Source: Mycobacterium montefiorense (GTDB lineage: Bacteria; Actinomycetota; Actinomycetes; Mycobacteriales; Mycobacteriaceae). Taken from it: a stretch of 64,000 nucleotides of DNA. Numbering within the stretch: position 1 is the first letter of the stretch; the number at the start of each line of letters is the position of its first letter. Made by a program: the position numbers and the translations under genes. The stretch is taken from contig NZ_BFCH01000018.1 in NCBI RefSeq assembly GCF_003112775.1, positions 1,106,362 through 1,170,361 on the forward strand. Direction: 5' to 3'. Positions 8,833 to 17,620 of the stretch are shown here, one piece after another. Under the pieces are notes generated by a model. The model was not told where the DNA came from. It was given only the letters and a program-made list of their open reading frames with translations, and did no database searches.

Positions 8833-8924
8833 GTTCTCCTGTCAGAGGCGCGGTTTCGCTCCGGTCGCAGCGGGGGCACCGGGTACCGTGGCGCTGTGCA
8901 CCGCGTCGAGCTTCCCGCGATCTG

Positions 8925-10253
8925 ATGGACCACGCAAACACCGCACGCCCGGCCCGCAATCTGGCGGTGGACTACTACCGCGCATCCGGCGTGATCCTGA
9001 TCGTGCTGGGGCATTGGCTGGCCGGATCGGTGACCTACGACGACGGGCATTTCGGCCGGCAGAACCCGCTCGTCGACATGCCCTGGACTCAGTGGTTGAC
9101 CTGGCCACTTCAGGCTGTTCCGACGTTCTTCCTCGCGGCAGGCTATGCAAGCGCAGTGTCGTGGGCGCATAGACGCGACACCAACGCTGAGTCACGCCAG
9201 AGCTGGTTACGGCATCGACTGGCCCGAGTCCTCGGCCCGACCGCGGCCTATGCAGTGGTGGTGTCGGCCGGCGTGCTGGTGCTGGGTGCGTTGCACGTGG
9301 GCAGTTCCACGATGGAATACGCGGGCTGGGCGGTAGCGATGCACCTGTGGTTCCTCGTTGTATACGTATTGGTGGTGTCGTTGACCCCGATTGCGATTGC
9401 CACACAACGCCGTTGGGGACTCTGGGTGCCCGCGGCACTAGCCTTCGGGGTCGTGGTGGTAGACGTTGCCACGCAAGGGGCCCACGTGCCTTACCTGGGC
9501 TGGGTGAACTACCTGCTGTGTTGGGGTGTGCTGTATCAGCTCGGAATAGCTTGGCAAGAAGGGCTATTGGCTGGCCGCAGACCTGCACTGCTCGCTGCCG
9601 CATCCGCGCTCACGCTGGCAGTGCTGATCTGGTTGAAGATCTATCCGATCAGCATGATCGGTGTCCCCGGCCAAACGGTGGACAACACCACACCGCCTGA
9701 CGTGGCGTTGTTGGCGTTCGGAGGCGCACAGACCGGATTGGCAATGACGCTCGCGCCCGCACTCAACCGCGCATTGCGCTCCGGCCCGCTGCAGCGAATG
9801 CTGTCGGTGGCCAACAACAACGTGATGGCCCTATACCTTTGGCACATGATCCCGGTCGTGTTGGTTGCGATAATCGGCTACCCCGCTGGTTGGTTGCCGC
9901 AGCCGGCCGAGGGCACAATCGACTGGTGGCTGGCCCGGCTGGAGTGGGTGGCCATCCTCAGCCTCGTCACCGTGATCGAGCTCGCGCTGCTGTGGTGGGG
10001 CCGGCGCATTTTCGCCTCCCCACTGCCCATGCTTGGTACTCCGCTGGCAGAGCGCTGGACCGAACCGATCATGCTGCTGGGCGTCGTGATGGCGGCCTAC
10101 GGCTTGGGATTCGTCGCCGCCGGTGGTTTCGCCCCGGACGGGCGCTTTCCGTGGGTGACGGCTGTCGTTTTCGTCGCCGGAGTGGTGCTGGTGGCACTTC
10201 GCCCCACACAGGTCAGCGCCCGGTCGGCAGATCCCGCGCCTACGACCGGGTGA
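8925..10253 (+). CDS. acyltransferase family 3 membrane protein
   Basis: 442 aa from ATG 8925. The first segment NLAVDYYRASGVILIVLGHWL has the conserved Arg and His of acyltransferase-3 (O-acetyltransferase/NodX type) enzymes. About ten hydrophobic segments follow, including VLVLGALHVG, LWFLVVYVLVVSLTPIAI, LTLAVLIWL and AVVFVAGVVLVAL, so it is an integral inner-membrane protein. Members transfer acyl groups to sugars or lipids at the envelope. Nothing adjacent names the acceptor. It is monocistronic and divergent from the aldo/keto reductase. Confidence 0.8.
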   Translation: MDHANTARPARNLAVDYYRASGVILIVLGHWLAGSVTYDDGHFGRQNPLVDMPWTQWLTWPLQAVPTFFLAAGYASAVSWAHRRDTNAESRQSWLRHRLARVLGPTAAYAVVVSAGVLVLGALHVGSSTMEYAGWAVAMHLWFLVVYVLVVSLTPIAIATQRRWGLWVPAALAFGVVVVDVATQGAHVPYLGWVNYLLCWGVLYQLGIAWQEGLLAGRRPALLAAASALTLAVLIWLKIYPISMIGVPGQTVDNTTPPDVALLAFGGAQTGLAMTLAPALNRALRSGPLQRMLSVANNNVMALYLWHMIPVVLVAIIGYPAGWLPQPAEGTIDWWLARLEWVAILSLVTVIELALLWWGRRIFASPLPMLGTPLAERWTEPIMLLGVVMAAYGLGFVAAGGFAPDGRFPWVTAVVFVAGVVLVALRPTQVSARSADPAPTTG

Positions 10254-10564
10254 GGTCCGGCTCTATTGCGTCAAATCCCGTTTAAGGCAATCACTTTCGT
10301 GCCACTCGGGCGGACCCCGGTGGTGACAGAACGTCGGCATGCCCGCCCGTTTTGCATTATTAGCATGGGTATCCCCCGGATGGGATAAGAAGCTTTGTCC
10401 GTGACACCTGCATTGCCGAACCTGTTGAGCAACCACGCGACTCCTGGGCTGGGCGATACTGTGGTCCATCGACACCCGTAATCGCTGAAGGCTCGCCGCA
10501 CATCGCCCGTTGTCAACCAGGTTGATCGAGCCGGCAGTCACTCGATAACAACTAGCGTTGTTGC
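10254..10564. other. 311-bp intergenic region with two palindromes
   Basis: No convincing gene. It holds two perfect inverted repeats close to the next gene: TCAACC-A-GGTTGA at 10513-10525 and AACAAC-tagc-GTTGTT at 10547-10562, the latter ending two bases before the ATG at 10565. The remaining ~250 bp have no recognisable element. Confidence 0.5.
10547..10562. promoter_or_regulatory. palindrome abutting the SnoaL-like start codon
   Basis: AACAAC-TAGC-GTTGTT ends two bases upstream of ATG 10565 where a ribosome site would be. A bound protein here would block the start, or the message is leaderless and this is the core promoter. A second palindrome lies at 10513-10525. Confidence 0.35.
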
Positions 10565-10933
10565 ATGACCGAGCCGAACCACCCGCAACCACACCATGTT
10601 TTCGAGATCGTCGACACGATGGATCTCGATAAGCTCGCCGCCCTCTTCGCCGACGATGCGCGGGTGTCGTTTGGCAACGAACCCGCCTATGTCGGCCCGA
10701 GCGCGATCAGAAACGGCGTCAAAGGTTTCTTCGACACCATCGCGGGAATTCACCACACTCTGGTTCGGGTCTGGCGAATCGGCGATGACACGATCGCCCA
10801 CGTCGACGCGACGTATCAAAGAAAAGACGGCACCGAGGTAACCCTGCCCGCCGCCACCGTCTACCACGCGGACGCTGACGGAAAAATTGATGACTACCGC
10901 GTATTCCTGGACGTGACACCGATTTACGCGTGA
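10565..10933 (+). CDS. SnoaL-like / DUF4440-type NTF2-fold protein
   Basis: 122 aa from ATG 10565. VFEIVDTMDLDKLAALFADDARVSFGNEP is the typical first half of the fold; HVDATYQRKDGTEVTLPAATVYHADADGKIDDYRVFLDV is the closing sheet, with the Asp-Tyr-Arg pattern common in this family. It is compact and complete. The reaction is unknown; such proteins often serve as isomerases, dehydratases or ligand carriers. It is monocistronic and convergent with the TetR gene at 10944. Confidence 0.8.
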   Translation: MTEPNHPQPHHVFEIVDTMDLDKLAALFADDARVSFGNEPAYVGPSAIRNGVKGFFDTIAGIHHTLVRVWRIGDDTIAHVDATYQRKDGTEVTLPAATVYHADADGKIDDYRVFLDVTPIYA

Positions 10934-10943
10934 CGCGCCGGGC

Positions 10944-11588
10944 TTAGGTCTCGGCGAACGTGTCGTCGGGCAGCGGATGCCTGCAGACCGCACGCGCCTC
11001 GTCGGCGCTGAGCCCGAACAGGCGCAGCACGCTTTCGGTGACGGTGTCGGCGGCGTGTGCGTCGTCGCGGCCCGGGTCGTCGCGCAGCAGCTTGCCGAGC
11101 CCTAGCAGCGCACCGCCCGCCATCGCCAGCGCGAGTTCCGGGTCATCGACGTCGAACCTGCCTGCGTCGACGCCGGCCTTGATATCGCGCAGCGCACGGG
11201 GTGCCAGACCGCGTTCGGACGACAGCAACGCCGGCCCGTGCGCCAACAGAATCTCACTCTCCTGCGGGCGCCGACGAAATAGCCGACCGGTCAGCCGGAA
11301 GCTCGCGGCGAAGGTTTCGGCCGGATCCGCGATCGATTCGGTGAGACGGTCCAGCATCGCCCCGTGGGTGTCGAGCACGTCGGCGACCGCGGCCTCGAAC
11401 AGCTGCTCCTTGCTGTCGAAGTGGTTATAGAACGACCCCATCCCGACATCGGCGGCCTGGGTGATCTCCAGAACCGGCACGTTGACCTTGCCCTCGGCGA
11501 TCAACCGCTGCGCGGCCTTGATCAGCGCCGCCCGGGTGCGCTGCTTGCGCCGCTCCAGGCGACTGGGCGGCTCGGCTTTGTCGGGCAT
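10944..11588 (-). CDS. TetR family regulator of the meta-cleavage operon
   Basis: 214 aa from ATG 11588 (MPDKAEPPSRLERRKQRTR); an ATG at 11615 would add nine residues. The HTH is RTRAALIKAAQRLIAEG then VLEITQAADVGMGSFYNHFDSKEQLF. It is divergent from an aromatic ring-cleavage operon and separated from it by two palindromes built on TGACGA/TCGTCA. The inference is a repressor released by an aromatic substrate or its CoA ester. KstR-type recognition sequences are not seen, so a steroid regulon link is not supported. Confidence 0.88.
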   Translation of the reverse strand: MPDKAEPPSRLERRKQRTRAALIKAAQRLIAEGKVNVPVLEITQAADVGMGSFYNHFDSKEQLFEAAVADVLDTHGAMLDRLTESIADPAETFAASFRLTGRLFRRRPQESEILLAHGPALLSSERGLAPRALRDIKAGVDAGRFDVDDPELALAMAGGALLGLGKLLRDDPGRDDAHAADTVTESVLRLFGLSADEARAVCRHPLPDDTFAET

Positions 11589-11625
11589 CACGCTCACCCA
11601 AAGAGTATGCATCACTGTTGAGGAT

Positions 11626-11646
11626 TTCGTCAGAAACCTTGACGAA
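11626..11646. promoter_or_regulatory. TetR operator candidate (distal)
   Basis: TTCGTCA-N7-TGACGAA, a perfect 7-bp inverted repeat upstream of the TetR start at 11588. It shares the TCGTCA core with the second site 30 bp away, suggesting that one protein binds both. Confidence 0.55.
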
Positions 11647-11661
11647 GCCTTAGCCTCTATG

Positions 11662-11675
11662 TGACGATTTCGTCA
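11662..11675. promoter_or_regulatory. TetR operator candidate (proximal)
   Basis: TGACGA-TT-TCGTCA lies 3 bp upstream of the dioxygenase ATG at 11679. It overlaps an alternative GTG start at 11661, which argues for ATG 11679 as the true start. Confidence 0.55.
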
Positions 11676-11678
11676 GTT

Positions 11679-12809
11679 ATGTTGAACTCCGAAGATCCAC
11701 ACCGCGACCTGCACAGCGAGCAGGGCGCACTCCCCGGCGAACACGCCGGACGGTCACCGAATCCGGTGATCAAGGTCGTCGACATCGCGTGGCTGGAGTT
11801 CGAGAAGCCCGACCTGACGCGCGCCGAGGCGTTCGCACGGGCCTTCGGGTTTGCGTCGTCACAACACGGTCCTGAGGAGATTGCGCTGCGTGGCACGCAG
11901 CCGGGCGCACCGTGCGTGATCGTGCGGCGGGGGCAGCGAACCCGATTCACCCGAGCGGCCTTTCGGGCCGGTGACGAGGCCGACCTGCTGCGACTCGCCG
12001 ACAAGTTCGGTACCCGAGCGCTGCCGCTGCCAGAGACCATCGGCGGCCTGTCCGTCGACCTGACCGACCCCGGCGGGATGCCGGTGCGGGTGGTCGCGGG
12101 TATGCACGAACTGCCGAAACTGCCGGACCAGCAGCCCCACACGTTCAACTTCGGCGACAACGCGCGGCGCATCAACATCGGCCAGCGTCCCGCGCGCGTC
12201 CCCGCTCGAGTGCAGCGCCTGGGCCACCTGGTGGTGCAGACAACGAAGTACCTCGAAACCCTGAACTGGTATCTGGACAACCTGGGGATGGTCGTCAGCG
12301 ACTTCTTGTTTTTCCCGGGGCAGCGCGACCGCGGACCGACCATGAGTTTCATCCGCTGCGATCGAGGATCAATGCCCGCGGATCACCACACGCTCGCGGT
12401 GGCCCTGGGGCCGGCCAACCGTTACATCCACTCGGCTTATCAGGTCAGCGATCTCGATGCCCTGGCCGCCGGTGGCGAATACCTGCAGGAGCTTGGCTAC
12501 TTCCGGTCCTGGGGAATCGGCAGGCATATCCAAGGAAGCCAGATCTTTGACTACTGGCGCGATCCCGACGGCTTTTTGGTCGAACACTTCGCCGACGGGG
12601 ACCGATTCGACAACACCGTCGAACCCGGCTGGGCGCCGTTTAGCGCATCCGGCCTAGCTCAATGGGGCCCACCGGCAACCAAAGACTTCCTGGGAACCGA
12701 CCTGAAATCGGCCGGCCACGAACTAGTTTCGATGATCGCTGCGCTTCGCGCCCGCAACGAGTTTGATATCAGCCGCCTCGTCGGCCTACTGAAAGTACCC
12801 ACATCATGA
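11679..12809 (+). CDS. VOC-superfamily extradiol ring-cleavage dioxygenase-like protein
   Basis: 376 aa from ATG 11679; a GTG at 11661 would place the operator inside the gene. Two vicinal-oxygen-chelate modules are visible. The C-terminal one has the extradiol features RLGHLVVQTTKYLETLNWYLDNLGM (metal His), DHHTLAVALGP (second His) and FDYWRDPDGFLVEHFADGD (metal Glu). These correspond to the Fe/Mn ligands H-H-E of catechol 2,3-dioxygenases such as BphC or HsaC. The predicted reaction is meta-cleavage of a catechol. It overlaps the next gene as ATGA (12806-12809), so the three genes downstream of the operator form one operon. Confidence 0.85.
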   Translation: MLNSEDPHRDLHSEQGALPGEHAGRSPNPVIKVVDIAWLEFEKPDLTRAEAFARAFGFASSQHGPEEIALRGTQPGAPCVIVRRGQRTRFTRAAFRAGDEADLLRLADKFGTRALPLPETIGGLSVDLTDPGGMPVRVVAGMHELPKLPDQQPHTFNFGDNARRINIGQRPARVPARVQRLGHLVVQTTKYLETLNWYLDNLGMVVSDFLFFPGQRDRGPTMSFIRCDRGSMPADHHTLAVALGPANRYIHSAYQVSDLDALAAGGEYLQELGYFRSWGIGRHIQGSQIFDYWRDPDGFLVEHFADGDRFDNTVEPGWAPFSASGLAQWGPPATKDFLGTDLKSAGHELVSMIAALRARNEFDISRLVGLLKVPTS

Positions 12810-13741
12810 CCGTTTCCGTACTGCGCACTGCTGAGGCCTGGTGGCTCAAAACCGAAACCGGCGCCGCGAAGATCCACACCAGCGCGACCACCACTGGGGC
12901 GCTGTTGTCCGATCGGGCAGCAATCGAAGCCGCCGCAACCGCAGATACCGTCGCCGTGGAAGGCCTCGCGTTACTCTCCCCCGTGACCCGACCCTGCCGA
13001 GTGGTCGCTCAGATGACCAACTTTGAATCGCACGTCAGGGATGCCGGCATGGACCCGGCGTCGATTCCCCTGACGTTCTTCCGCAAAGCGTCGGCATCGA
13101 TCAACGGCCCGTTCGACGACATCGTCAAGCCCCCGCACGTCCAGCTGCTCGACTACGAGGTGGAGATCGGATTGGTGATTGGACGGGCCATTCCGGTCGG
13201 CACAACGATTTCCGAGACGAACTTGGCGGAGTTCATCGCCGGACTGGTCGTCACCAACGATGTGTCCGCCCGCGATGTCCAGCTTCCGCAAACCCAGTTC
13301 TACGAGGCCAAGTCGTATCCGACATTCACCCCGGTGGGGCCGGAGCTGGTGTTGTTGACGGCCGAAGAACTCGCCCGCTTCGGCGATCTGCGGCTGCGTC
13401 TGAGCGTCGGCGGCGTCGAGCGGCAGAACGCGCTCGTCGACGGCGACATGTTGTATCGGCCGCTGCAGGCGCTGCAGGCGCTTACCGGATTCCAGGAACT
13501 CGCCCCAGGCGACCTGGTGCTGACCGGCACACCGGCCGGCACCGCGTTGCGCGCGCCGTCGAAGCCGGTGGCGATGATTGGAAACCTGTTGCCGACGACT
13601 CTCAAGTGGAGGATGTTCTTCAGTCGTCAGGCCGGCAACCCGAAGTATCTGCAGCACGGTGACATCGTGGCGGCCTCCGTTGCCACCGACGACGGCGCCA
13701 TCGACCTCGGAGCACAGCGCAACGCCATCCGATTCGCATGA
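12806..13741 (+). CDS. fumarylacetoacetate hydrolase family protein
   Basis: 311 aa from ATG 12806, overlapping the dioxygenase stop. The FAH fold is clear: FRKASASINGPFDDIVKP, the metal-binding YEVEIGLVIGR (E-x-E), VTNDVSARDVQ and DLVLTGTPAGTAL. This family hydrolyses, hydrates or decarboxylates beta-diketo acids. In a meta-cleavage operon it would act on the ring-opened product or a later 2-hydroxydienoate. It lacks the typical signature needed to separate hydrolase from hydratase. Stop and start overlap with the next gene as ATGA at 13738. Confidence 0.88.
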   Translation: MTVSVLRTAEAWWLKTETGAAKIHTSATTTGALLSDRAAIEAAATADTVAVEGLALLSPVTRPCRVVAQMTNFESHVRDAGMDPASIPLTFFRKASASINGPFDDIVKPPHVQLLDYEVEIGLVIGRAIPVGTTISETNLAEFIAGLVVTNDVSARDVQLPQTQFYEAKSYPTFTPVGPELVLLTAEELARFGDLRLRLSVGGVERQNALVDGDMLYRPLQALQALTGFQELAPGDLVLTGTPAGTALRAPSKPVAMIGNLLPTTLKWRMFFSRQAGNPKYLQHGDIVAASVATDDGAIDLGAQRNAIRFA

Positions 13742-15297
13742 GCGTTAACGCTATTCGGCACATTCCCGTCGTTGTCGTCGGCGCCGGGCCAACCGGCATC
13801 ACCGCCGCCACACTGTTGGCACAGTACGGCGTGGACAGTGTGGTTCTCGATCGCTGGCCCGGCGTGTACGCACAACCCCGCGCCGTGCATCTGGACGACG
13901 AAATCTACCGTGTGCTTGCCCGGCTCGGTATCGCCGACACCTTCGCCGCGATTTCGCGGCCGACGCTGGGTTTGCGATTGCTCGACAATCGATTCCGCGT
14001 CCTTGCCGAGTTCACCCGCGACACCTCCCTCGGCCGAAATGGCTTCCCGCAAGCCAACATGTTCGACCAGCCGGAGTTGGAGGCGGTGCTGCGGACAAAC
14101 CTCCTGCGCCACCCGCATGCCGAGCTTCGCGGCGACGTCGAAGTTACCGATGTCGCCGAGGTCGGGACACGTGTGCGCGTCACCTTCACCGACCGCACCG
14201 ACGGCACGGTGCACCAGGTCGACGCCGACTACCTACTGGGCTGCGATGGCGCTAACAGCTTGGTGCGCACCCAAATAGGCTCAACCGTAAAAGATTTGAA
14301 CTTCCAGCAGCGGTGGCTGGTGGTCGACGTCGCCACCGATGCCGACCTGCGCCAGTGGGAAGGCGTGCACCAGGTATGCGACCCGGCCCGAGCAGGAACC
14401 TACATGCGCATCGGAGCGTCCCGCTACCGCTGGGAGTTTCAGTTGCGCACAGGCGAATCTGCCGACGACTTCGCCACGCTGGCCGCCTTGCGGCCACTGA
14501 TCAGGCCCTGGACTACCGGCGTCGCGGAGGGCGATCTCACGCTACTGCGCGTCACGGAGTACACGTTTCGCGCTCAGATCGCGCAGCGGTGGCGCCGAGG
14601 CAACATTTTCATCCTCGGCGACGCGGCGCACCTCACTCCCCCGTTTATCGGCCAGGGTATGGGGGCGGGCGTGCGCGACGCGATGAATCTGGCTTGGAAG
14701 ATTGCCGGGGTTTACCACGGAGCGCTCGCCCCGGACGTTCTGGATAGCTATGAGCAGGAACGCAAACCGCACACACGGCACATGATTCGCTTGGCACTCA
14801 ACGTCGCTCGCGCGATGACCGGCGGCGCCCGGGTGGGCAACGTGCTACGCCGCCTGGTGCTGCCGCGACTGCGGCTGATTCCCGGCTTGCGCGACAAGGT
14901 CGTCGACTCCACCACGCCGGCACTGCCATCGTCCGCGTTGGTGTACGCATCGTGCCGGCTCGGCTGCCTGGCCGGCACGCTGTGTCCGAACCCGCTGCTG
15001 CACGATGGTCAGCGGCTCGACGATGTGCTGGGAGCCGGTTTCGCACTAATCACTACCCGCAGCCCTGGTGTCGCCGCAGCAGCCGCGATGCGGCAGTGCG
15101 GCGTTGTCCTGCTCGTTACGCGGCCAGGCGACGCGCTCGCGCAGTGGCTGCACGGTGGTCGCGCCACGGCTGCGCTGGTTCGCCCCGATCGGACGGTCAT
15201 GCGCGCCGGACGCGACGTCGCCGCGCTGTGCGTATGGGCGTCCCGCGTCGTCGACGGCCGATTCGGCCAGACCCTTACGTCGGCCGGGCGACGATGA
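13738..15297 (+). CDS. FAD-dependent aromatic hydroxylase (MhpA-like)
   Basis: 519 aa from ATG 13738. Group A flavoprotein monooxygenase motifs in order: dinucleotide-binding VVVGAGPTGITAATLLAQYG (residues about 12-31), the DG motif LLGCDGANSLVRT, and the second FAD motif FILGDAAHLTPPFIGQGMGAGVRDAMNLAWK. It resembles 3-(3-hydroxyphenyl)propionate hydroxylase, giving a catechol for the dioxygenase encoded first in the operon. The C-terminal ~120 residues are a thioredoxin-like domain as in this family. Its last 23 bases overlap the convergent stress-protein gene. Confidence 0.88.
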   Translation: MSVNAIRHIPVVVVGAGPTGITAATLLAQYGVDSVVLDRWPGVYAQPRAVHLDDEIYRVLARLGIADTFAAISRPTLGLRLLDNRFRVLAEFTRDTSLGRNGFPQANMFDQPELEAVLRTNLLRHPHAELRGDVEVTDVAEVGTRVRVTFTDRTDGTVHQVDADYLLGCDGANSLVRTQIGSTVKDLNFQQRWLVVDVATDADLRQWEGVHQVCDPARAGTYMRIGASRYRWEFQLRTGESADDFATLAALRPLIRPWTTGVAEGDLTLLRVTEYTFRAQIAQRWRRGNIFILGDAAHLTPPFIGQGMGAGVRDAMNLAWKIAGVYHGALAPDVLDSYEQERKPHTRHMIRLALNVARAMTGGARVGNVLRRLVLPRLRLIPGLRDKVVDSTTPALPSSALVYASCRLGCLAGTLCPNPLLHDGQRLDDVLGAGFALITTRSPGVAAAAAMRQCGVVLLVTRPGDALAQWLHGGRATAALVRPDRTVMRAGRDVAALCVWASRVVDGRFGQTLTSAGRR

Positions 15298-16162
15298 CCG
15301 GCACTCGCACCGAGTGCAGCACCGTGTTACTGACCGAGCCCAGGATCAGGCCGGTGAGACCGCCCCGGCCGTGACTGCCCACCACCACCAGCTGCGCCTC
15401 CGTGGATTTCGCCTGCTGGATCAGCTGTTGGGCCGGCAGATCGCGGACGAGCAGCCGGCGCACCGTGACATCGGGATAACGTTCACACCAGCCCGCCAGG
15501 GTCTCGGCAAGACTACGTTCCGCTTCGCCCTCCACCGCCGCCCAGTCCAATCCCGGAAGCTCGAGCACGGCAACGTCGCTCCAGGCGTGCAAAGCCACCA
15601 GATCGACGCCGCGGCGCGACGCTTGGCCGAACGCGATCGCGATTGCGAGTTCGGAGGCCGGTGAACCATCGATCCCCACCAAGACGGGGCCGTGCAGCGG
15701 GTCCGGCAGATCTTCATCACGGATGACCGCCACCGGGCAGCTGGCATGCCGCACCACAGTCGAACTCACCGACCCGAGCAATCCGCGCGCCAACAATCCA
15801 CGACCGGAGCTGCCCACGACAACCATCTCGGCCTCCGCGGACAACTTGATCAGGGCAAGCGCCGGAGTCGAATACACCGACTCCGTCCTGATGGTGACCT
15901 TCCGATGCTCCGGCATCGCATCCTCGGCCAGCTTGAGCGCATGAGCGATATTCCTGCGTGCCTCGTCTTCTAGCTTGACCAACAGCGAATCCGGGTAGGG
16001 AACCGGTGGATAGGTCGCGGTGGGAGTCACCACCGCGTGGAACAGGGTCAGCGGAATGCTGCGCATCGCCGCATTACGCGCCGCCCACACAACGGCAGCA
16101 TTTGACGCCGGCGAGCCGTCGACCGCGACGACGATACCGAGTTGCTGGACAGGTGCCGACAT
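15275..16162 (-). CDS. universal stress protein, two tandem Usp domains
   Basis: 295 aa from ATG 16162, preceded by AAAGGAG. Domain 1 is about residues 8-148 with the ATP loop GSSGRGLLARGLLGSVSSTV; domain 2 about 158-295 with GSHGRGGLTGLILGSVSNTV. Both keep the G-x2-G-x9-G-S pattern, so both should bind ATP. Length and tandem layout match mycobacterial Rv2623/Rv2005c-type proteins of the dormancy response. A DosR-like box 52 bp upstream supports hypoxia or nitric oxide control. It is convergent with the hydroxylase gene. Confidence 0.93.
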   Translation of the reverse strand: MSAPVQQLGIVVAVDGSPASNAAVVWAARNAAMRSIPLTLFHAVVTPTATYPPVPYPDSLLVKLEDEARRNIAHALKLAEDAMPEHRKVTIRTESVYSTPALALIKLSAEAEMVVVGSSGRGLLARGLLGSVSSTVVRHASCPVAVIRDEDLPDPLHGPVLVGIDGSPASELAIAIAFGQASRRGVDLVALHAWSDVAVLELPGLDWAAVEGEAERSLAETLAGWCERYPDVTVRRLLVRDLPAQQLIQQAKSTEAQLVVVGSHGRGGLTGLILGSVSNTVLHSVRVPVIVARPT

Positions 16163-16213
16163 TTCGTACTCCTTTCGTCAGGAGTAACGCTATTGACCCG
16201 CCCCCTGGCCGGT

Positions 16214-16233
16214 CGTGAGACTTTAGTCCCCAA
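16214..16233 (-). promoter_or_regulatory. DosR/DevR-like binding box
   Basis: On the minus strand TTGGGGACTAAAGTCTCACG matches 16 of 20 positions of the DosR consensus TTSGGGACTWWAGTCCCSAA, including the whole first 15. A weaker half-match containing AAGTCCCGCG follows at about 16236-16252, as in many DosR promoters that carry two boxes. It lies 52 bp before the Usp start. Confidence 0.75.
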
Positions 16234-16316
16234 CCCGCGGGACTTCAGGGCCTTCGTGCGGGTGCCGGCGTTGGCGAGCAGTTCTCGCTGATGTTGGTCT
16301 CCACGCCGAGACTTGC

Positions 16317-17618
16317 TCAGCTGAACAGACTTTGCCCGATGTAGTGGCCCTCAGCGGGCGCGGGTGGCACCGCGAAGATAGCTGACCCGATGTGACGGAT
16401 GTACTCGTTGAGCAGATCGTTGGCGCCGAGCCGATTCTGCAGACGTACAAAGTCTTGCGGATCTTTTTGATACGAGATGAACAGCAATCCGGCGTTCAGT
16501 TGGCCATTCGGGTCAAGGCCGTCGGTGTAGTTGTACGGCCGTCGACGGATCATGATGCCGTCGTTGTTTTCCCGGGCGGCCAAGCCGACGTGTGACAACG
16601 GATCGATGAGCGGGTCACCGTCGGCACCTTTGGCGGTAAAATTCGGTGTATCGAATTCGGACTTGCCGCTTAGCGGCGCCCCTTCTTCCTTGGTACGGCC
16701 GAAGATCTTCTGCTGGTTGCCGATTCGATCGACATCCCACGTCTCCAGCAGCATCCGAATCTTGCGGACGACCTGATAGGTCCCGCCATTCATCCAGGGT
16801 TGATCGCTGTTGTCGACCCAGACGAAACGTTCATACTCGGCGTCCGTGCTGACGTTGCGGGTACCGTCTTTGAACCCCAACAGGTTTCGCGGCGTCTGCT
16901 GACCGGGGCCGGCCGACGCTCGCCCGAAGCCCAGCACAGCCCAGAATGGCGAGACGATATTGCGGCCAAGGCGGGCCAGGTTACGGACGGCGTGGTAGCA
17001 GACTTGCGGGTCGTCTGCGCAGGCTTGTACCGACAAATCCCCGCCGTGCAGACGCGGATCCAGATTGTCTCCGTTGAGCGGCGGCAGATCGGTGAACACC
17101 GCTGGACGCCGCGCGGCTAGCCCGAACCGATCGCCGAACAACGACGGCCCCAACCCGATCGTGGCGGTGAGACTGGCGGGACTCAGCCCATAGGCCTCCC
17201 CGGTATCGGTGGGCGGCTGCACTTCGACCTGCGGCTGGACGTTTCCGATGGGCTTGCCCCGCTGCAGTACAGCGACGGCGGCAGACCAGCGTGCCAACAG
17301 CGCTTGTAGATCGGCGCGACCGGCGCCCGCGGCCAGCGAGAACGACATGAATACGGCGTAACGCTGTGGGAGCGTGGCGATTCCACCCTGGTGGGCCTGG
17401 CCGTAAAAGGGGTAGCTGCGACGTAGGTCGACGGTGTCGTCATCGCCATCCCGATGCCCGGTCGCCCAGGCATGGCCCGCGAACCCACCGCCGACGGCAC
17501 CGACGGCGGTCCCGGTGAGCCCGGCCACCATCGCGCCGCCGAGCATCCGCCGGCGCGATACCGATGCAGCGTCGGCCGGCGTGGTGTCGGCGGAGTCGAC
17601 CAGCTCGTCGTCGGCCAT
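16317..17618 (-). CDS. efeB: EfeB, Tat-exported DyP-type heme peroxidase / deferrochelatase
   Basis: 433 aa from ATG 17618. A twin-arginine signal starts at SRRRMLGGAMVAGLTG followed by a hydrophobic stretch to AGHAWA (residues about 21-52). The DyP signature LLGFKDGTRNV (GxxDG), an Arg further on and the proximal His region match the family; the end LGANDLLNEYIRHIGSAIFAVPPA is typical of EfeB. It sits last in efeU-efeO-efeB, 2 bp after efeO. It oxidises ferrous iron, or in one model extracts iron from heme, outside the membrane and hands it to EfeO/EfeU. Confidence 0.93.
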   Translation of the reverse strand: MADDELVDSADTTPADAASVSRRRMLGGAMVAGLTGTAVGAVGGGFAGHAWATGHRDGDDDTVDLRRSYPFYGQAHQGGIATLPQRYAVFMSFSLAAGAGRADLQALLARWSAAVAVLQRGKPIGNVQPQVEVQPPTDTGEAYGLSPASLTATIGLGPSLFGDRFGLAARRPAVFTDLPPLNGDNLDPRLHGGDLSVQACADDPQVCYHAVRNLARLGRNIVSPFWAVLGFGRASAGPGQQTPRNLLGFKDGTRNVSTDAEYERFVWVDNSDQPWMNGGTYQVVRKIRMLLETWDVDRIGNQQKIFGRTKEEGAPLSGKSEFDTPNFTAKGADGDPLIDPLSHVGLAARENNDGIMIRRRPYNYTDGLDPNGQLNAGLLFISYQKDPQDFVRLQNRLGANDLLNEYIRHIGSAIFAVPPAPAEGHYIGQSLFS

Positions 17619-17620
17619 CG

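Noticed and set aside
7876..8925. 349-codon open frame on the plus strand
   Set aside because: It is antisense to the aldo/keto reductase, has no domain pattern and arises from the high GC at third codon positions.
11616..11678. KstR-type sterol operator
   Set aside because: The palindromes are TCGTCA-based and do not fit the TnnAAC-GTTnnA or CAAG-CTTG patterns of KstR or KstR2.
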